Source of the DNA: Achromobacter kerstersii
Lineage (GTDB): Bacteria > Pseudomonadota > Gammaproteobacteria > Burkholderiales > Burkholderiaceae_B
NCBI RefSeq assembly: GCF_902859595.1
Contig: NZ_CADIJQ010000005.1
Location: forward strand, 401,897 to 465,896
Direction: 5' to 3'
DNA: 64,000 nt
The translations under genes and the position numbers were made by a program. Positions within the stretch are counted from its first letter, which is position 1, and every line of letters begins with the position of its first letter. Positions 26,604-35,400 of the stretch are shown here, piece by piece. The notes beneath the pieces were generated by a model that was not told the DNA's origin, did not search any database, and worked only from the letters and a program-made list of their open reading frames with translations.

Positions 26604-28523
26604 CTAGCTCCTGTGAGGGTCGGGACAGCGTCTGGGAGTCGGAACTGCGAGGGTGCCTGAAGGGCGTGCCGATCGCAGCCGTCTGTCCGTATCGTAAGGG
26701 AAAAATTCTTCAATTCGGCCTTGCGCCACCTGGGTGCGGCAGGCCTGCCACCAGTCCGGCTCCAGCAAGTCGGCATGGTGACGCATGAAGGCGCCGCGCA
26801 CGCGCGCGTCGCCTAGCAGGAAGCGGCCGAATTCTTCGGGGAATACGTCGTTCGGTCCGATGGCGTACCAGGGTTCGGACGCCATTTCCGCTTCTTCGTT
26901 GGGGGCCGGCGGGATACGCCGGAAATTCATCTCGGTCATGCGCTGGATTTCGTCGTAGTCATAAAAGACGACCCGGCCCAGCCGCGTGACGCCGAAGTTT
27001 TTGTACAGCATGTCGCCCGGGAAAATATTGGCCGCCGCCAGCTGACGGATCGCATCGCCGTATTCACGCACGGCGGGTTCCAGCAGCGCGTCGGACGCCT
27101 GGCGCAGATAGATGTTCAACGGCGTCATCCGCCGTTCGATGTAGACGTGGCGGATGACGACGGTGTCATCCGTTTCTTCGATCAGGCTGGGCACAAGCCG
27201 CCGCAATTCATCCAGCAGCGCCGGCGCGAAACGGCTGCGCGGCAGCGCCACCTGCGAGTACTCCCAGGTATCAGCCATGCGGCCGACGCGGTCGTGCAGC
27301 TTTACCATCTGGTACTTGCGCCGCACGGTGGCGTGGTCCATGCCGTCTTTGTCGATGCGGTCCTTGATCAGCTTGAACACGTACGGGTAAGACGGCAGCG
27401 TGAACACGCACATCACCATGCCCTTGATGCCGGGTGCAATGTCGAAGGCGTCGCGCGAATGGGTCAGGTGATGCAGGAAGTCGCGGTAGAACAGTGTCTT
27501 GCCCTGCTTTTGCAGGCCGATCATGGTGTAGAGCTCGGCCTTGGGCTTGCGCGGCAACAGGCTCGCCAGGAAGTTCACCACCGCCGCGGGCGTTTCCATG
27601 TCGACCAGGAAATACGCGCGTGTGAAGCTGAACAGCGTGCTCAGGTCATCCGCGCCCAACAGCAGCGCGTCCAGCGTCACCTGCCCTGCCGGATTGCGCG
27701 TGAGCGCCACGGCAAAGGGGTAGACGGTGGTTTGGTTGATCAGGCGGCCGACGATGTAGGCGCCCTTGTTGCGAAAGAACAGCGAGCCCAGCGCATGAAT
27801 CTGGCAGTCGCTGGCGATGCGCCGGCCCACATGGCGCGGCAGCAGCGTACGCAATTGCTTGACCGCGGCGCGCGCCAGCATGCGGGTGTCGCGTGGCAGG
27901 TCTTCAAACGGCAGCGCCAGGCCGAAGTCGGCCACCATGCGGATCAGGCTTTTTTCCATGCCGTCGGTGGCCGGGTAATACACCCGGTACGACGGCATGC
28001 TGCTGTCCAGATATTCCGTTGCAACGGCGGGCCGCACGAAGAGGAAATCGTTGTGGAAATAGTCGCGGTGCAGCAGCCGGCACGTTACCGAATTGAAAAA
28101 CGTTTCGGCGCATTCGGGCTGCTTGTGTTCGCCCAGCAGGCCCACGAATTCCTGTTTGATCTGTTGCCAGTAGGCGGTCTGGGTGTCGGTCAGCGCGGGC
28201 ACGGCCGCGCCGTTGCCGTTGCTGGTGCCGTTGTGGCTGGGGATGTCGTCCAGCGCGCTCTCGGGGCGCCCGCGCAACACGCCTTCCAGTTGCGTGGCGC
28301 ATTCGCGCACGCGCATGTCGTAGTACTCGATGCGTTCGCGCGACAGGTGCTGAATGCCGTGCCAGTCGCCGGATTCGAACAGCGCCTTGGCGCGCTGCGC
28401 GCTGTAGCGAAACAGCGCGTAGTGGCGATCAAAGCCCGCCAGAATCCGCCGCGCGACATCCAGCGGAGACGGCCCCGGGGCGGGGGCCGGCTCGATATGC
28501 TGGACGTCGGACAGGCGGATCAT
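26604..28523 (-). CDS. aceK: Isocitrate dehydrogenase kinase/phosphatase
   Basis: 639-residue bifunctional AceK. It phosphorylates isocitrate dehydrogenase to send carbon through the glyoxylate shunt and reverses this when glucose-like carbon returns. Typical stretches: ARRILAGFDRHYALFRYSAQRAK, FYRDFLHHL, GIKGMVMCVFTLPSYPYVFKLIKDR (the kinase-type ATP lysine) and YKNFGVTRLGRVVFYDYDEI. It is longer than the E. coli protein (578), partly by an inserted segment SHNGTSNGNGAAVP. It sits between liuA (22 bp gap) and the thiolase, far from aceA/aceB, tying IDH control to acetyl-CoA-yielding catabolism. Confidence 0.95.
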   Translation of the reverse strand: MIRLSDVQHIEPAPAPGPSPLDVARRILAGFDRHYALFRYSAQRAKALFESGDWHGIQHLSRERIEYYDMRVRECATQLEGVLRGRPESALDDIPSHNGTSNGNGAAVPALTDTQTAYWQQIKQEFVGLLGEHKQPECAETFFNSVTCRLLHRDYFHNDFLFVRPAVATEYLDSSMPSYRVYYPATDGMEKSLIRMVADFGLALPFEDLPRDTRMLARAAVKQLRTLLPRHVGRRIASDCQIHALGSLFFRNKGAYIVGRLINQTTVYPFAVALTRNPAGQVTLDALLLGADDLSTLFSFTRAYFLVDMETPAAVVNFLASLLPRKPKAELYTMIGLQKQGKTLFYRDFLHHLTHSRDAFDIAPGIKGMVMCVFTLPSYPYVFKLIKDRIDKDGMDHATVRRKYQMVKLHDRVGRMADTWEYSQVALPRSRFAPALLDELRRLVPSLIEETDDTVVIRHVYIERRMTPLNIYLRQASDALLEPAVREYGDAIRQLAAANIFPGDMLYKNFGVTRLGRVVFYDYDEIQRMTEMNFRRIPPAPNEEAEMASEPWYAIGPNDVFPEEFGRFLLGDARVRGAFMRHHADLLEPDWWQACRTQVAQGRIEEFFPYDTDRRLRSARPSGTLAVPTPRRCPDPHRS

Positions 28524-28545
28524 GGCGGAGCGCTCGGCCGGCGGA

Positions 28546-29724
28546 TCAGGCGGTTTCGTTGAACAGTTCGCGGCCGATCAGCATGCGGCGGATTTCGCTG
28601 GTGCCCGCGCCAATCTCGTACAGCTTGGCGTCGCGCCACAGGCGGCCCACCGGGTAGTCGTTGATGTAGCCGTTGCCGCCCAGGATCTGCACGCCCTCGC
28701 CCGCCATCCATGTGGCTTTCTCGGCGGTGTACAGGATGAGTGCGGCGCAGTCCTTGCGCACCTGGCGCACGTGTTCGGCGCCCAGCTTGTCCAGGTTCTT
28801 GCCCACTTGGTAGCAGAAGGCGCGGCTGGCTTGCAGCGTGGTGTACAGGTCGGCGACCTTGCCCTGGATCAGCTGGAATTCGCCGATGGCCTGGCCGAAT
28901 TGCTTGCGGTCATGGATGTACGGCACCACCACGTCCATCACGGCCTGCATGATGCCCAGCGGGCCGCCAGACAGCACGGCGCGTTCGTAGTCCAGCCCAC
29001 TCATCAGCACCTTCACGCCACCGTTGACCTGGCCCAGCACGTTCTCTTCGGGAATCTCGCAGTCCTGGAACACGAGTTCGCCCGTGTGGCTGCCGCGCAT
29101 GCCCAGCTTGTCGAGCTTTTGCGCCACCGAGAAACCCTTGAAGCCCTTTTCGACCAGGAACGCGGTGATACCGCGCTGGTGGGCTTCGGGGTCGGTCTTG
29201 GCGTAGACGACGAGCGTGTCGGCGTCGGGGCCGTTGGTGATCCACATCTTGGTGCCGTTCAGCACGTAGCGGTCGCCCTTTTTCTCGGCGCGCAACTTCA
29301 TGCTGACGACATCCGACCCGGCGCCCGGTTCGCTCATGGCCAGCGCGCCCACGTGTTCGCCCGAGATCAGCTTGGGCAGGTACTTGGCTTTTTGCGCGGC
29401 CGTGCCGTTGCGGTTGATCTGGTTCACGCACAGGTTGGAGTGCGCGCCGTAGGACAAGCCCACCGAGGCGCTGGCGCGCGAGATTTCTTCCATCACCACC
29501 ATGTGGGCCAGATAGCCCATGTTGGCGCCGCCATATTCTTCGTCGGCCGTCATGCCCAGCACGCCAAGTTCGCCAAATTTGCGCCAGAGGTCCATGGGGA
29601 ACTGGTCGCTGCGATCCACTTCCGCCGCGCGCGGCGCGATCTCGGCCTGCGCAAAATTGCGCACCGCGTCGCGCAGCATGTCCAGGTCTTCGCCCAGGTC
29701 GAAGTTCAGGCCGGGAAGATTCAT
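28546..29724 (-). CDS. liuA: Isovaleryl-CoA dehydrogenase
   Basis: 392-residue FAD acyl-CoA dehydrogenase. Signatures: [39 protein letters not shown] and [35 protein letters not shown]. The [12 protein letters not shown] segment holds the glutamate region characteristic of isovaleryl-CoA enzymes rather than straight-chain ones. It oxidises isovaleryl-CoA to 3-methylcrotonyl-CoA and passes electrons to ETF. It is the first gene of the cluster; its promoter region carries a LiuR-type palindrome at 29847-29867. Confidence 0.93.
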   Translation of the reverse strand: MNLPGLNFDLGEDLDMLRDAVRNFAQAEIAPRAAEVDRSDQFPMDLWRKFGELGVLGMTADEEYGGANMGYLAHMVVMEEISRASASVGLSYGAHSNLCVNQINRNGTAAQKAKYLPKLISGEHVGALAMSEPGAGSDVVSMKLRAEKKGDRYVLNGTKMWITNGPDADTLVVYAKTDPEAHQRGITAFLVEKGFKGFSVAQKLDKLGMRGSHTGELVFQDCEIPEENVLGQVNGGVKVLMSGLDYERAVLSGGPLGIMQAVMDVVVPYIHDRKQFGQAIGEFQLIQGKVADLYTTLQASRAFCYQVGKNLDKLGAEHVRQVRKDCAALILYTAEKATWMAGEGVQILGGNGYINDYPVGRLWRDAKLYEIGAGTSEIRRMLIGRELFNETA

Positions 29725-29846
29725 CGATGTCTCCGTGATAGTGGGTACTTACATTCTTATGGGCGCCTGTGGTCTGCGCCTTATTTGCATCGCGTGGCTC
29801 ATCATGCGCCGACACGGCGTCGCTGCGCAATGATGCACCGCAAATA

Positions 29847-29867
29847 TTACGTTTACGTAAACGTAAA
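29847..29867. promoter_or_regulatory. LiuR-type operator upstream of liuA
   Basis: TTACGTTTACGTAAACGTAA (29847-29866) is a perfect 20-bp palindrome. Within it, TTTACGTAAACGTAAA (29852-29867) is identical to the site upstream of liuR. A TAATAT box on the minus strand abuts it (29844-29849). It lies in the 247-bp gap between liuA and the M20 gene and could serve both. Confidence 0.8.
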
Positions 29868-29971
29868 TTGGAGTCGGGTTATCCCTAGGGAAATGCGTAT
29901 TTCCCAGGGAGTAACGGTGAGTAATATCCGTCTCTGTCCCTGAAATCTGCCTCGACAAGTCGGAGTTTGCC

Positions 29972-31150
29972 GTGCTCGAACTATCCAATCTGGAAGAAAT
30001 TGTGGCGCTGCGGCGCGATATTCACATGCACCCGGAGCTCTGCTATGAAGAGCACCGCACGGCCAAGGTGGTGGCCGATACGCTGCAAGGCTGGGGCATC
30101 GAAACGCATACCGGCATCGCCAAGACGGGCGTGGTCGGGGTGATCAAGCGGGGCACGTCGGACCGCGCCATCATGCTGCGCGCCGACATGGACGCGCTGC
30201 CCATGCAGGAAGAAAACCAGTTCGAACATCGTTCGCGCCACGACGGCAAGATGCACGGCTGTGGCCACGACGGCCACACGGCCATGCTGCTGGCCGCGGC
30301 CCAGCATTTGCAAACGGCAGGCGGCTTCGATGGCACCGTGTACCTGTGCTTCCAGCCGGCCGAAGAAGGCGGCGCGGGCGGGCGCGCGATGATCCAGGAC
30401 GGCTTGTTCACGCGCTTTCCGTGCGAAGCCGTGTTCGGCATGCACAACTGGCCGGGCCTGCCCGCCGGATCGTTCGGCGTGTGCGCCGGCCCGATGATGG
30501 CGGCGGCCAATGGCTTCAAGATCACCGTCAAGGGCAAGGGCGGCCACGCCGCCGCGCCGCAAGACTGCGCCGACCCGGTGCCTGCGTTGTTCGCCATCGG
30601 CCAGTCGCTGCAAACCATCCTGACCCGCAGCAAGCGCCCCTTGGATGCGGCCGTGCTGTCGATCACGCAGGTGCAGGCCGGTGGCACCGTCATCAACGTC
30701 ATCCCCAACACGGCGTGGCTGGGCGGTTCGGTGCGCGCGTACAGCACCGATGTGGTGGACCTGATCGAACGCCGCATGAAGGAAATCGCCAGCAACATCG
30801 CGGCCGCGCACGGCTGCGAGGCCGATGTGTTCTTCGAGCGCCGCTACCCGGCGCTGGTCAACACGGTGGCCGAGACCGAGTTCTGCATGAACGTCATGCG
30901 TGACGTCGTGGGCGACGAGCGCGCGCTGACGATCGAACCCGCCATGGCCTCGGAAGATTTCGCTTTTCTGTTGCAGGAAAAGCCCGGCTGCTATGTGTTC
31001 CTGGGTAACGGCGATGGCGAGCACCGCATGGCCGGCCACGGCCTGGGCCCGTGCATGCTGCACAACGCCAGCTATGACTTCAATGATTCTTTGATTCCGG
31101 CGGGCGCGTCGTACTGGGTTCGCCTGGCGCAACGCTACCTTGCGGCCTGA
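29972..31150 (+). CDS. M20-family amidohydrolase (hippurate hydrolase-like)
   Basis: 392-residue metal-dependent amidohydrolase. Seen: RRDIHMHPELCYEEHRTA at the N-terminus, MLRADMDALPM, KMHGCGHDGHTAMLLAAA (metal Cys/His), QPAEEGGAGG (catalytic Glu) and HNWPGLPAG. Such enzymes hydrolyse N-acyl amino acids (hippurate, N-acetyl amino acids, IAA conjugates). Translation starts at a GTG with GGAG upstream. It diverges from liuA across a LiuR-type site and is followed by a Bug receptor, suggesting uptake and hydrolysis of an N-acyl or aromatic acid conjugate. Confidence 0.88.
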   Translation: MLELSNLEEIVALRRDIHMHPELCYEEHRTAKVVADTLQGWGIETHTGIAKTGVVGVIKRGTSDRAIMLRADMDALPMQEENQFEHRSRHDGKMHGCGHDGHTAMLLAAAQHLQTAGGFDGTVYLCFQPAEEGGAGGRAMIQDGLFTRFPCEAVFGMHNWPGLPAGSFGVCAGPMMAAANGFKITVKGKGGHAAAPQDCADPVPALFAIGQSLQTILTRSKRPLDAAVLSITQVQAGGTVINVIPNTAWLGGSVRAYSTDVVDLIERRMKEIASNIAAAHGCEADVFFERRYPALVNTVAETEFCMNVMRDVVGDERALTIEPAMASEDFAFLLQEKPGCYVFLGNGDGEHRMAGHGLGPCMLHNASYDFNDSLIPAGASYWVRLAQRYLAA

Positions 31151-31240
31151 GCGCCGCGCCCGCTTGATGGGCTTCACCGCTACACGGATTACGTTCGACG
31201 CTTTACCCACCGCAGTGCTACGCAACATCACTAGGACGAT

Positions 31241-32215
31241 ATGAAAAAGAAGACATTGCTGATCAAGGCCGCGGGGGCGGCCCTGGCAATCATGGCAAGC
31301 GGCGCGATGGCCCAGCAAAGCTGGCCCGCCAAGCCTGTGACGCTGGTCGTGCCCTACACCGCCGGCGGCAGCGCCGATGCGATCGGGCGCCGCCTGGGCG
31401 ACGCGTTGCGCAAGGAAGCCAACGTGACCGTGATCGTTGAAAACAAGCCGGGCGCGGGCGCGTCTGTGGGTACGGACTTTGTGGCTCGCGCGCAGCCGGA
31501 CGGCACCACGCTGTTGTTGGCGTCCACCAGCCCGCTGACCATCTTCCCGCATCTGGCCAAGACCAACTACGACCCGATGAAGGACCTGACGCCGGTGGCC
31601 AGCGTGGCGGTGGCGCCGGTGGCGATCGTTGCCACCAAGTCGTTGCCGGTGAAGGATTTCGCGGGGCTGGTCGAGTACGCCAAGTCGCATCCGGAAGGGG
31701 TGCGTTATGGCACCCCGGGCCAAGGCACCGTGGCCCACATCGGCATGGCCGCTGTCACCACGCAGACCGGCACCAAGATGCTGCACGTGCCGTATCGCGG
31801 CAACAGCCAGGCGCTGACCGATGGCTTGGGCGGCGTGATTGAACTGCTGGTGGTCAATAGCGATGTGGTGTTGCCGCATGTGGCCAATGGCGCATTGAAG
31901 CCGTTGGCCGTGATGGCGCCGCAACGTCTGGCCGCCTGGCCCGACGTGCCGACGATGGCCGAACTGAAGATGCCGCAAGCGCAGTACTACTCGAACTTTG
32001 GCGTGTTCGCGCCGGCCAACCTGCCGCCGGCTGTGTCGCAGCCGCTGCAAGCGGCGTTGACCAAGGCCGTTGCCAGCGCCGAATTCCAGGACTTGCTGGC
32101 GAAGTCGTACCTGCAACCGGGTACGGCATCGGGCGATGCGTTCGTCAAGCAAGTGCAGGCGGAATTCACGAACAACGCCCGCATCATCAAGGAAGGCAAT
32201 ATCAAGGCTGAGTAA
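31241..32215 (+). CDS. Bug/TctC-family receptor
   Basis: 324-residue periplasmic receptor. Signal peptide MKKKTLLIKAAGAALAIMASGAMA, then WPAKPVTLVVPYTAGGSADAIGRRLGDAL, VIVENKPGAGASVGT and MLHVPYRGNSQALTDGLGG. AGGA lies 5 bases before the ATG. It follows the M20 hydrolase by 90 bp on the same strand and is likely co-transcribed; it may bind the substrate or product of that enzyme. No TctAB membrane genes are present. Confidence 0.92.
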   Translation: MKKKTLLIKAAGAALAIMASGAMAQQSWPAKPVTLVVPYTAGGSADAIGRRLGDALRKEANVTVIVENKPGAGASVGTDFVARAQPDGTTLLLASTSPLTIFPHLAKTNYDPMKDLTPVASVAVAPVAIVATKSLPVKDFAGLVEYAKSHPEGVRYGTPGQGTVAHIGMAAVTTQTGTKMLHVPYRGNSQALTDGLGGVIELLVVNSDVVLPHVANGALKPLAVMAPQRLAAWPDVPTMAELKMPQAQYYSNFGVFAPANLPPAVSQPLQAALTKAVASAEFQDLLAKSYLQPGTASGDAFVKQVQAEFTNNARIIKEGNIKAE

Positions 32216-32261
32216 GCCTGGGTTCAATCGTGCCGATTGCGTAAGCGTCCCCGTGTTGGGC

Positions 32262-33353
32262 CTACGGCTTTAAGGCCTCCAGCGTGGGGCGCTTACGCGA
32301 TTTTTGTGGCGCACCCCGATCATCCACGGGCAGCGGCGCCACCCGATACCGCATTCGGGCCAATGAATCTGCTTTGGTGATCCGCGCGATGTGCGCGCAT
32401 TGCGCACACCAATGCCCGGCCCGGATCGACGCGAATGGCGCATACCAATCGTGCCCGCGATGGCATAGCCAATGCAGCTTCTTGGTGGTGTTTACATAGC
32501 TGGATGACAGGCATTGCCCGCCGCGTTCGCGCGCTGCGTGATGCGCCGCTTCGATGCCCAGGCGCTTGTTGACGTTCGCACACACGCCGCACCAACTTCC
32601 CAACAGTATCTTGCCGCCCGTTGTCAGCCATTCATGGCCTTCTGTGCAACGGAATCGGTAGCGCACGCCCAGCCCGTGATACGCGTCCGACAAGCAGGCG
32701 CCGCCACGTTCGGCGGCCTTGCGTTGCAGGCGTTCCAGGCCGTCCGGGTGCCGATACCCTTCAACCTTGCGCAGCCGCGCGCATTCCGGGCACCAGGTGC
32801 GCCGCAGGACGTCGGCGCCGGGGGCGTTCCATTCATGGCCCGCGCCACAGCGAAAGCGGAACACGCGTTGCCCGCGAGGGCTTGCCGTGTCCAGGCAGAC
32901 GCCGCCGCGCGCCGCTGCCGTTTGATGAATACGAGTCAGCAGATCGTCGCGCCTGCGCCGGTAGCCGGCATCGCGTCCGCAGACGGGGCAACCGGTACGA
33001 TCCAGCGCCTTGTTGCCGTTGCGGGTCCAGCGGTGACCGGCCTGGCATTGGAAGCGATGCGGCCTGTCCCAGCCGAGCCAGTGCGATTCCAGGCATTGCA
33101 CGCCGGCCTCTTGCGACAAGGCGCGCAAGCGGGTGAAGTTTGCTTCTGCCGTACAGACGGGGCATTTGGTCTCGCGCGCGCGGCCAAACGTTTGCAAGGT
33201 GCGGTCAAAGCGGTGCCCTGCGCGGCATTGAAAACGGTACATCGCAGACAAGCCGCGCCAGTCGCTATCCAGGCACTCAAAGCCTGCGGCGTCGGCGGTT
33301 GCGCGAAGCTGCGGCTGGCGGTCAAGAATGGGGTGAGGACGGCTCTTGTGCAT
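32262..33353 (-). CDS. Protein made of five tandem zinc-finger-like repeats
   Basis: 363 residues built from five units of about 60 residues. Each has a helix with AAxxGGxCL, then (Y)RFxC-x3-H-x-W, then 14-16 residues to (W)C-x2-C. Ligand sets: C43/H47/C64/C67, C103/H107/C122/C125, C169/H173/C188/C191, C236/H240/C255/C258 and C297/H301/C316/C319. An extra cysteine (27, 87, 153, 220, 281) recurs in each unit. Such treble-clef-like repeats are known beside nucleases and in DNA-binding proteins, but no nuclease domain is seen here. The C-terminal 40 residues are basic. No signal peptide. Function unknown. Confidence 0.85.
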   Translation of the reverse strand: MHKSRPHPILDRQPQLRATADAAGFECLDSDWRGLSAMYRFQCRAGHRFDRTLQTFGRARETKCPVCTAEANFTRLRALSQEAGVQCLESHWLGWDRPHRFQCQAGHRWTRNGNKALDRTGCPVCGRDAGYRRRRDDLLTRIHQTAAARGGVCLDTASPRGQRVFRFRCGAGHEWNAPGADVLRRTWCPECARLRKVEGYRHPDGLERLQRKAAERGGACLSDAYHGLGVRYRFRCTEGHEWLTTGGKILLGSWCGVCANVNKRLGIEAAHHAARERGGQCLSSSYVNTTKKLHWLCHRGHDWYAPFASIRAGHWCAQCAHIARITKADSLARMRYRVAPLPVDDRGAPQKSRKRPTLEALKP

Positions 33354-33490
33354 GGAGCCGATCTTGCCTTCCCGCCGTGCGCAAAGATATTGGATGAATC
33401 CGATTTTGGGTCGGAACTATCAACGCCGATCGCGGTGACGCCACGCGGGCGGCCGCGCGCTTGATCAACGGCCGATGCAGGCCCGAAGGT

Positions 33491-33823
33491 TTACGCGCTG
33501 CGCGGCCCGAACATGATGACGAGCATGCCCGCGATGCACAGGCCCACGCCGACCCAATCGCTGATGCTGGGCCGCACGCCGTCTACCGCCCACAGCCACA
33601 GCAGCGCCATGCCGATGTACACACCGCCATACGCCGCGTAGACGCGGCCCGAAGCGGTGGGATGCAAGGTCAGCAGCCACGCGAACAGCGCCAGACTGAT
33701 GGCGGCGGGCGCCAGCAGCCAGATGGAATGGCCCTTGCGCAGCCACAGATAAGGCAGATAGCAGCCGATGATTTCGGCCAGCGCGGTCAGGACGAACAGC
33801 GCAACGGTTTGCAGGGCGGCCAT
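33491..33823 (-). CDS. ynfA: YnfA-family membrane protein (UPF0060)
   Basis: 110 residues, four membrane helices, beginning [31 protein letters not shown] and including [29 protein letters not shown], both diagnostic for YnfA, an SMR-like family. Some members export cationic dyes or drugs; the cellular role is unsettled. The frame opens at 33883, but the ATG at 33823 is the family start. It begins 10 bp after the liuR stop and reads the same way, so LiuR may control it through read-through. Confidence 0.9.
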   Translation of the reverse strand: MAALQTVALFVLTALAEIIGCYLPYLWLRKGHSIWLLAPAAISLALFAWLLTLHPTASGRVYAAYGGVYIGMALLWLWAVDGVRPSISDWVGVGLCIAGMLVIMFGPRSA

Positions 33824-33833
33824 GAGTCGGCCC

Positions 33834-34214
33834 TTATGGCTTTTGCGCCAGCAGCACGCGGCATTCGCGTTCCTGCTGTGCAATCTCTTGCAAGGTGTCT
33901 TCGATGTCGCGGCGTTGTTGTTCGAGCGTGGCGCGATGCTGTTCCAGTACGCTCAGGTACTGACGCAGCTGCACTTCGGTATCGCCCGGCCCGTCATACA
34001 TGTCGATCAGGGTCAGGATTTCGGACAGTTGCAGCCCCAGCCGCTTGCCGCGCAGCGCCAGCTTCAGGCGCGTGCGGTCGCGCGGACCGAAGATGCGGTT
34101 GCGGCCCTCGCGCGCCGGGCTGACGATCCCCTGGTCTTCGTAGAAGCGGATCGTGCGGGGCGTGACGTCGAACTCGCGGGCGAGTTCAGAGATGGTCCAG
34201 GTTGACGAGGGCAT
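33834..34214 (-). CDS. liuR: MerR-family regulator of leucine/isovalerate catabolism
   Basis: 126-residue MerR regulator: [46 protein letters not shown], then a coiled coil (residues 80-120) and no metal-binding cysteine pair, so not a metal sensor. This matches LiuR, which in proteobacteria controls isovalerate/leucine degradation genes. Its divergent promoter carries two palindromes, one identical to the liuA site, so it probably also controls itself and the MBL-fold gene. The effector is likely a CoA ester or branched acid (inference). Confidence 0.85.
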   Translation of the reverse strand: MPSSTWTISELAREFDVTPRTIRFYEDQGIVSPAREGRNRIFGPRDRTRLKLALRGKRLGLQLSEILTLIDMYDGPGDTEVQLRQYLSVLEQHRATLEQQRRDIEDTLQEIAQQERECRVLLAQKP

Positions 34215-34228
34215 GCGACGTGTGGCAG

Positions 34229-34244
34229 TTTACGTAAACGTAAA
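34229..34244. promoter_or_regulatory. LiuR-type operator next to liuR
   Basis: TTTACGTAAACGTAAA, 14 bp upstream of the liuR start, is base-for-base the same as 29852-29867 before liuA. Arms TTTACGT/ACGTAAA are symmetric about a central AA. Confidence 0.82.
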
Positions 34245-34254
34245 TTATGATGAC

Positions 34255-34270
34255 TTGACGTGAACGTCAA
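34255..34270. promoter_or_regulatory. Second LiuR-type operator, next to the MBL-fold gene
   Basis: TTGACGTGAACGTCAA has the same 7-2-7 layout (TTGACGT/ACGTCAA) and lies 26 bp after the start of the first site and 17 bp before the MBL-fold ATG. It differs from the first site at three positions. Confidence 0.7.
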
Positions 34271-34287
34271 GCGTGGAGCGAGAGGCA

Positions 34288-35355
34288 ATGAACCCCAACG
34301 AACAGAAATTGCAGTATCCCTGGGCGGACTTCCAGCCCGAAGCCGGCCATGCCCATGTGGTGACGGAGGGCGTCAAATGGATTCGGATGCCGCTGCCGTT
34401 CGCGCTGGATCATATCAACCTCTGGCTGCTGCGCGACAACATCGACGGCCGCGACGGCTGGACGATTGTTGACTGTGGCATCTCGCGCGACGAGGTCAAG
34501 TCGTTGTGGGAAGACGTTTTCAAGAACGAACTGGAAGGGCTGCCGGTGTTGCGTGTGCTGGTCACGCACATGCATCCTGACCACATCGGCCTGGCCCATT
34601 GGCTGTGCGAGCGCTGGGACGCACAGCTGTGGATGACGATGACGGACTTCATGGTGGCGTCGTTGTGGTCGTCGCGCCGCAATGAGGCCGGCGGCGGCCC
34701 AGGCGGCCAATCGGCGGTGGCGCATTTCGCCCGCCACGGCCTGACCGACCCGGACGCGCAGGAGCAAATCCGCCAGCGCGCCAACTACTACCCGAACCTG
34801 GTGCCCGCCGTGCCCGCGCGCTACACGCGCATCATGCACGGCGATCAGGTCCGCATCGGCGGCCGCGATTGGCGCGTGATTGTCGGCTACGGCCATGCGC
34901 CGGAACATGCGTCGCTGCACTCGCCCGGCCTGAACGTGCTGATCTCTGGCGACATGGTGTTGCCGCGCATCTCGACCAACGTCAGCGTGTTCGATTACGA
35001 ACCCGACGCCAATCCCCTGCCCTTGTATCTGCGGTCGCTGGATGGCTATGACGGCTTGCCGGATGACACGCTGGTGCTGCCGTCGCATGGCCGGCCGTTC
35101 ACCGGTTTGCACGAGCGCATCGCGCAACAGCACGAGCATCACCGTGACCGGCTGGCGGAAGTGCTGGAAGCGTGCACGGTGCAGCCGCAGTCCACGTCCG
35201 ACATCGTGCCGGTGCTATTCAAGCGCAAGCTGGATCTGCATCAGCTGACCTTCGCCATGGGCGAGGCGCTGGCGCATCTGCACGCGCTGTATTTCGAAGG
35301 CAAGCTGAAACGCGCGACCGGGGCGGATGGCATCGTGCGCTTCACGGCGGCGTGA
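34288..35355 (+). CDS. MBL-fold metallohydrolase
   Basis: 355-residue metallo-beta-lactamase-fold hydrolase. The metal motif H-x-H-x-D-H is H94-M-H96-P-D98-H99, with a later His in YGHAPEHAS and ISGDMVLPRIS giving the bridging Asp. The C-terminal domain (TFAMGEALAHLHALYFEGKL) is a winged-helix type seen in the ETHE1-distant, LACTB2-like group. A GTG at 34273 is possible, but AGAGGC before the ATG at 34288 favours that start. It diverges from liuR and shares its operators, so it probably acts in branched acyl-CoA metabolism, perhaps as a thioesterase; the substrate is not known. Confidence 0.87.
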   Translation: MNPNEQKLQYPWADFQPEAGHAHVVTEGVKWIRMPLPFALDHINLWLLRDNIDGRDGWTIVDCGISRDEVKSLWEDVFKNELEGLPVLRVLVTHMHPDHIGLAHWLCERWDAQLWMTMTDFMVASLWSSRRNEAGGGPGGQSAVAHFARHGLTDPDAQEQIRQRANYYPNLVPAVPARYTRIMHGDQVRIGGRDWRVIVGYGHAPEHASLHSPGLNVLISGDMVLPRISTNVSVFDYEPDANPLPLYLRSLDGYDGLPDDTLVLPSHGRPFTGLHERIAQQHEHHRDRLAEVLEACTVQPQSTSDIVPVLFKRKLDLHQLTFAMGEALAHLHALYFEGKLKRATGADGIVRFTAA

Positions 35356-35400
35356 TCGGCCACTCACACCGCCGCGCTGATGGGGGCGTTGCGGCCCCTC

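Noticed and set aside
29981..32227. 748-codon open frame antisense to the M20 and Bug genes
   Set aside because: The translation is rich in His, Arg, Gln and Gly without any motif, and it mirrors two well-supported genes. Long antisense frames are common in GC-rich DNA.
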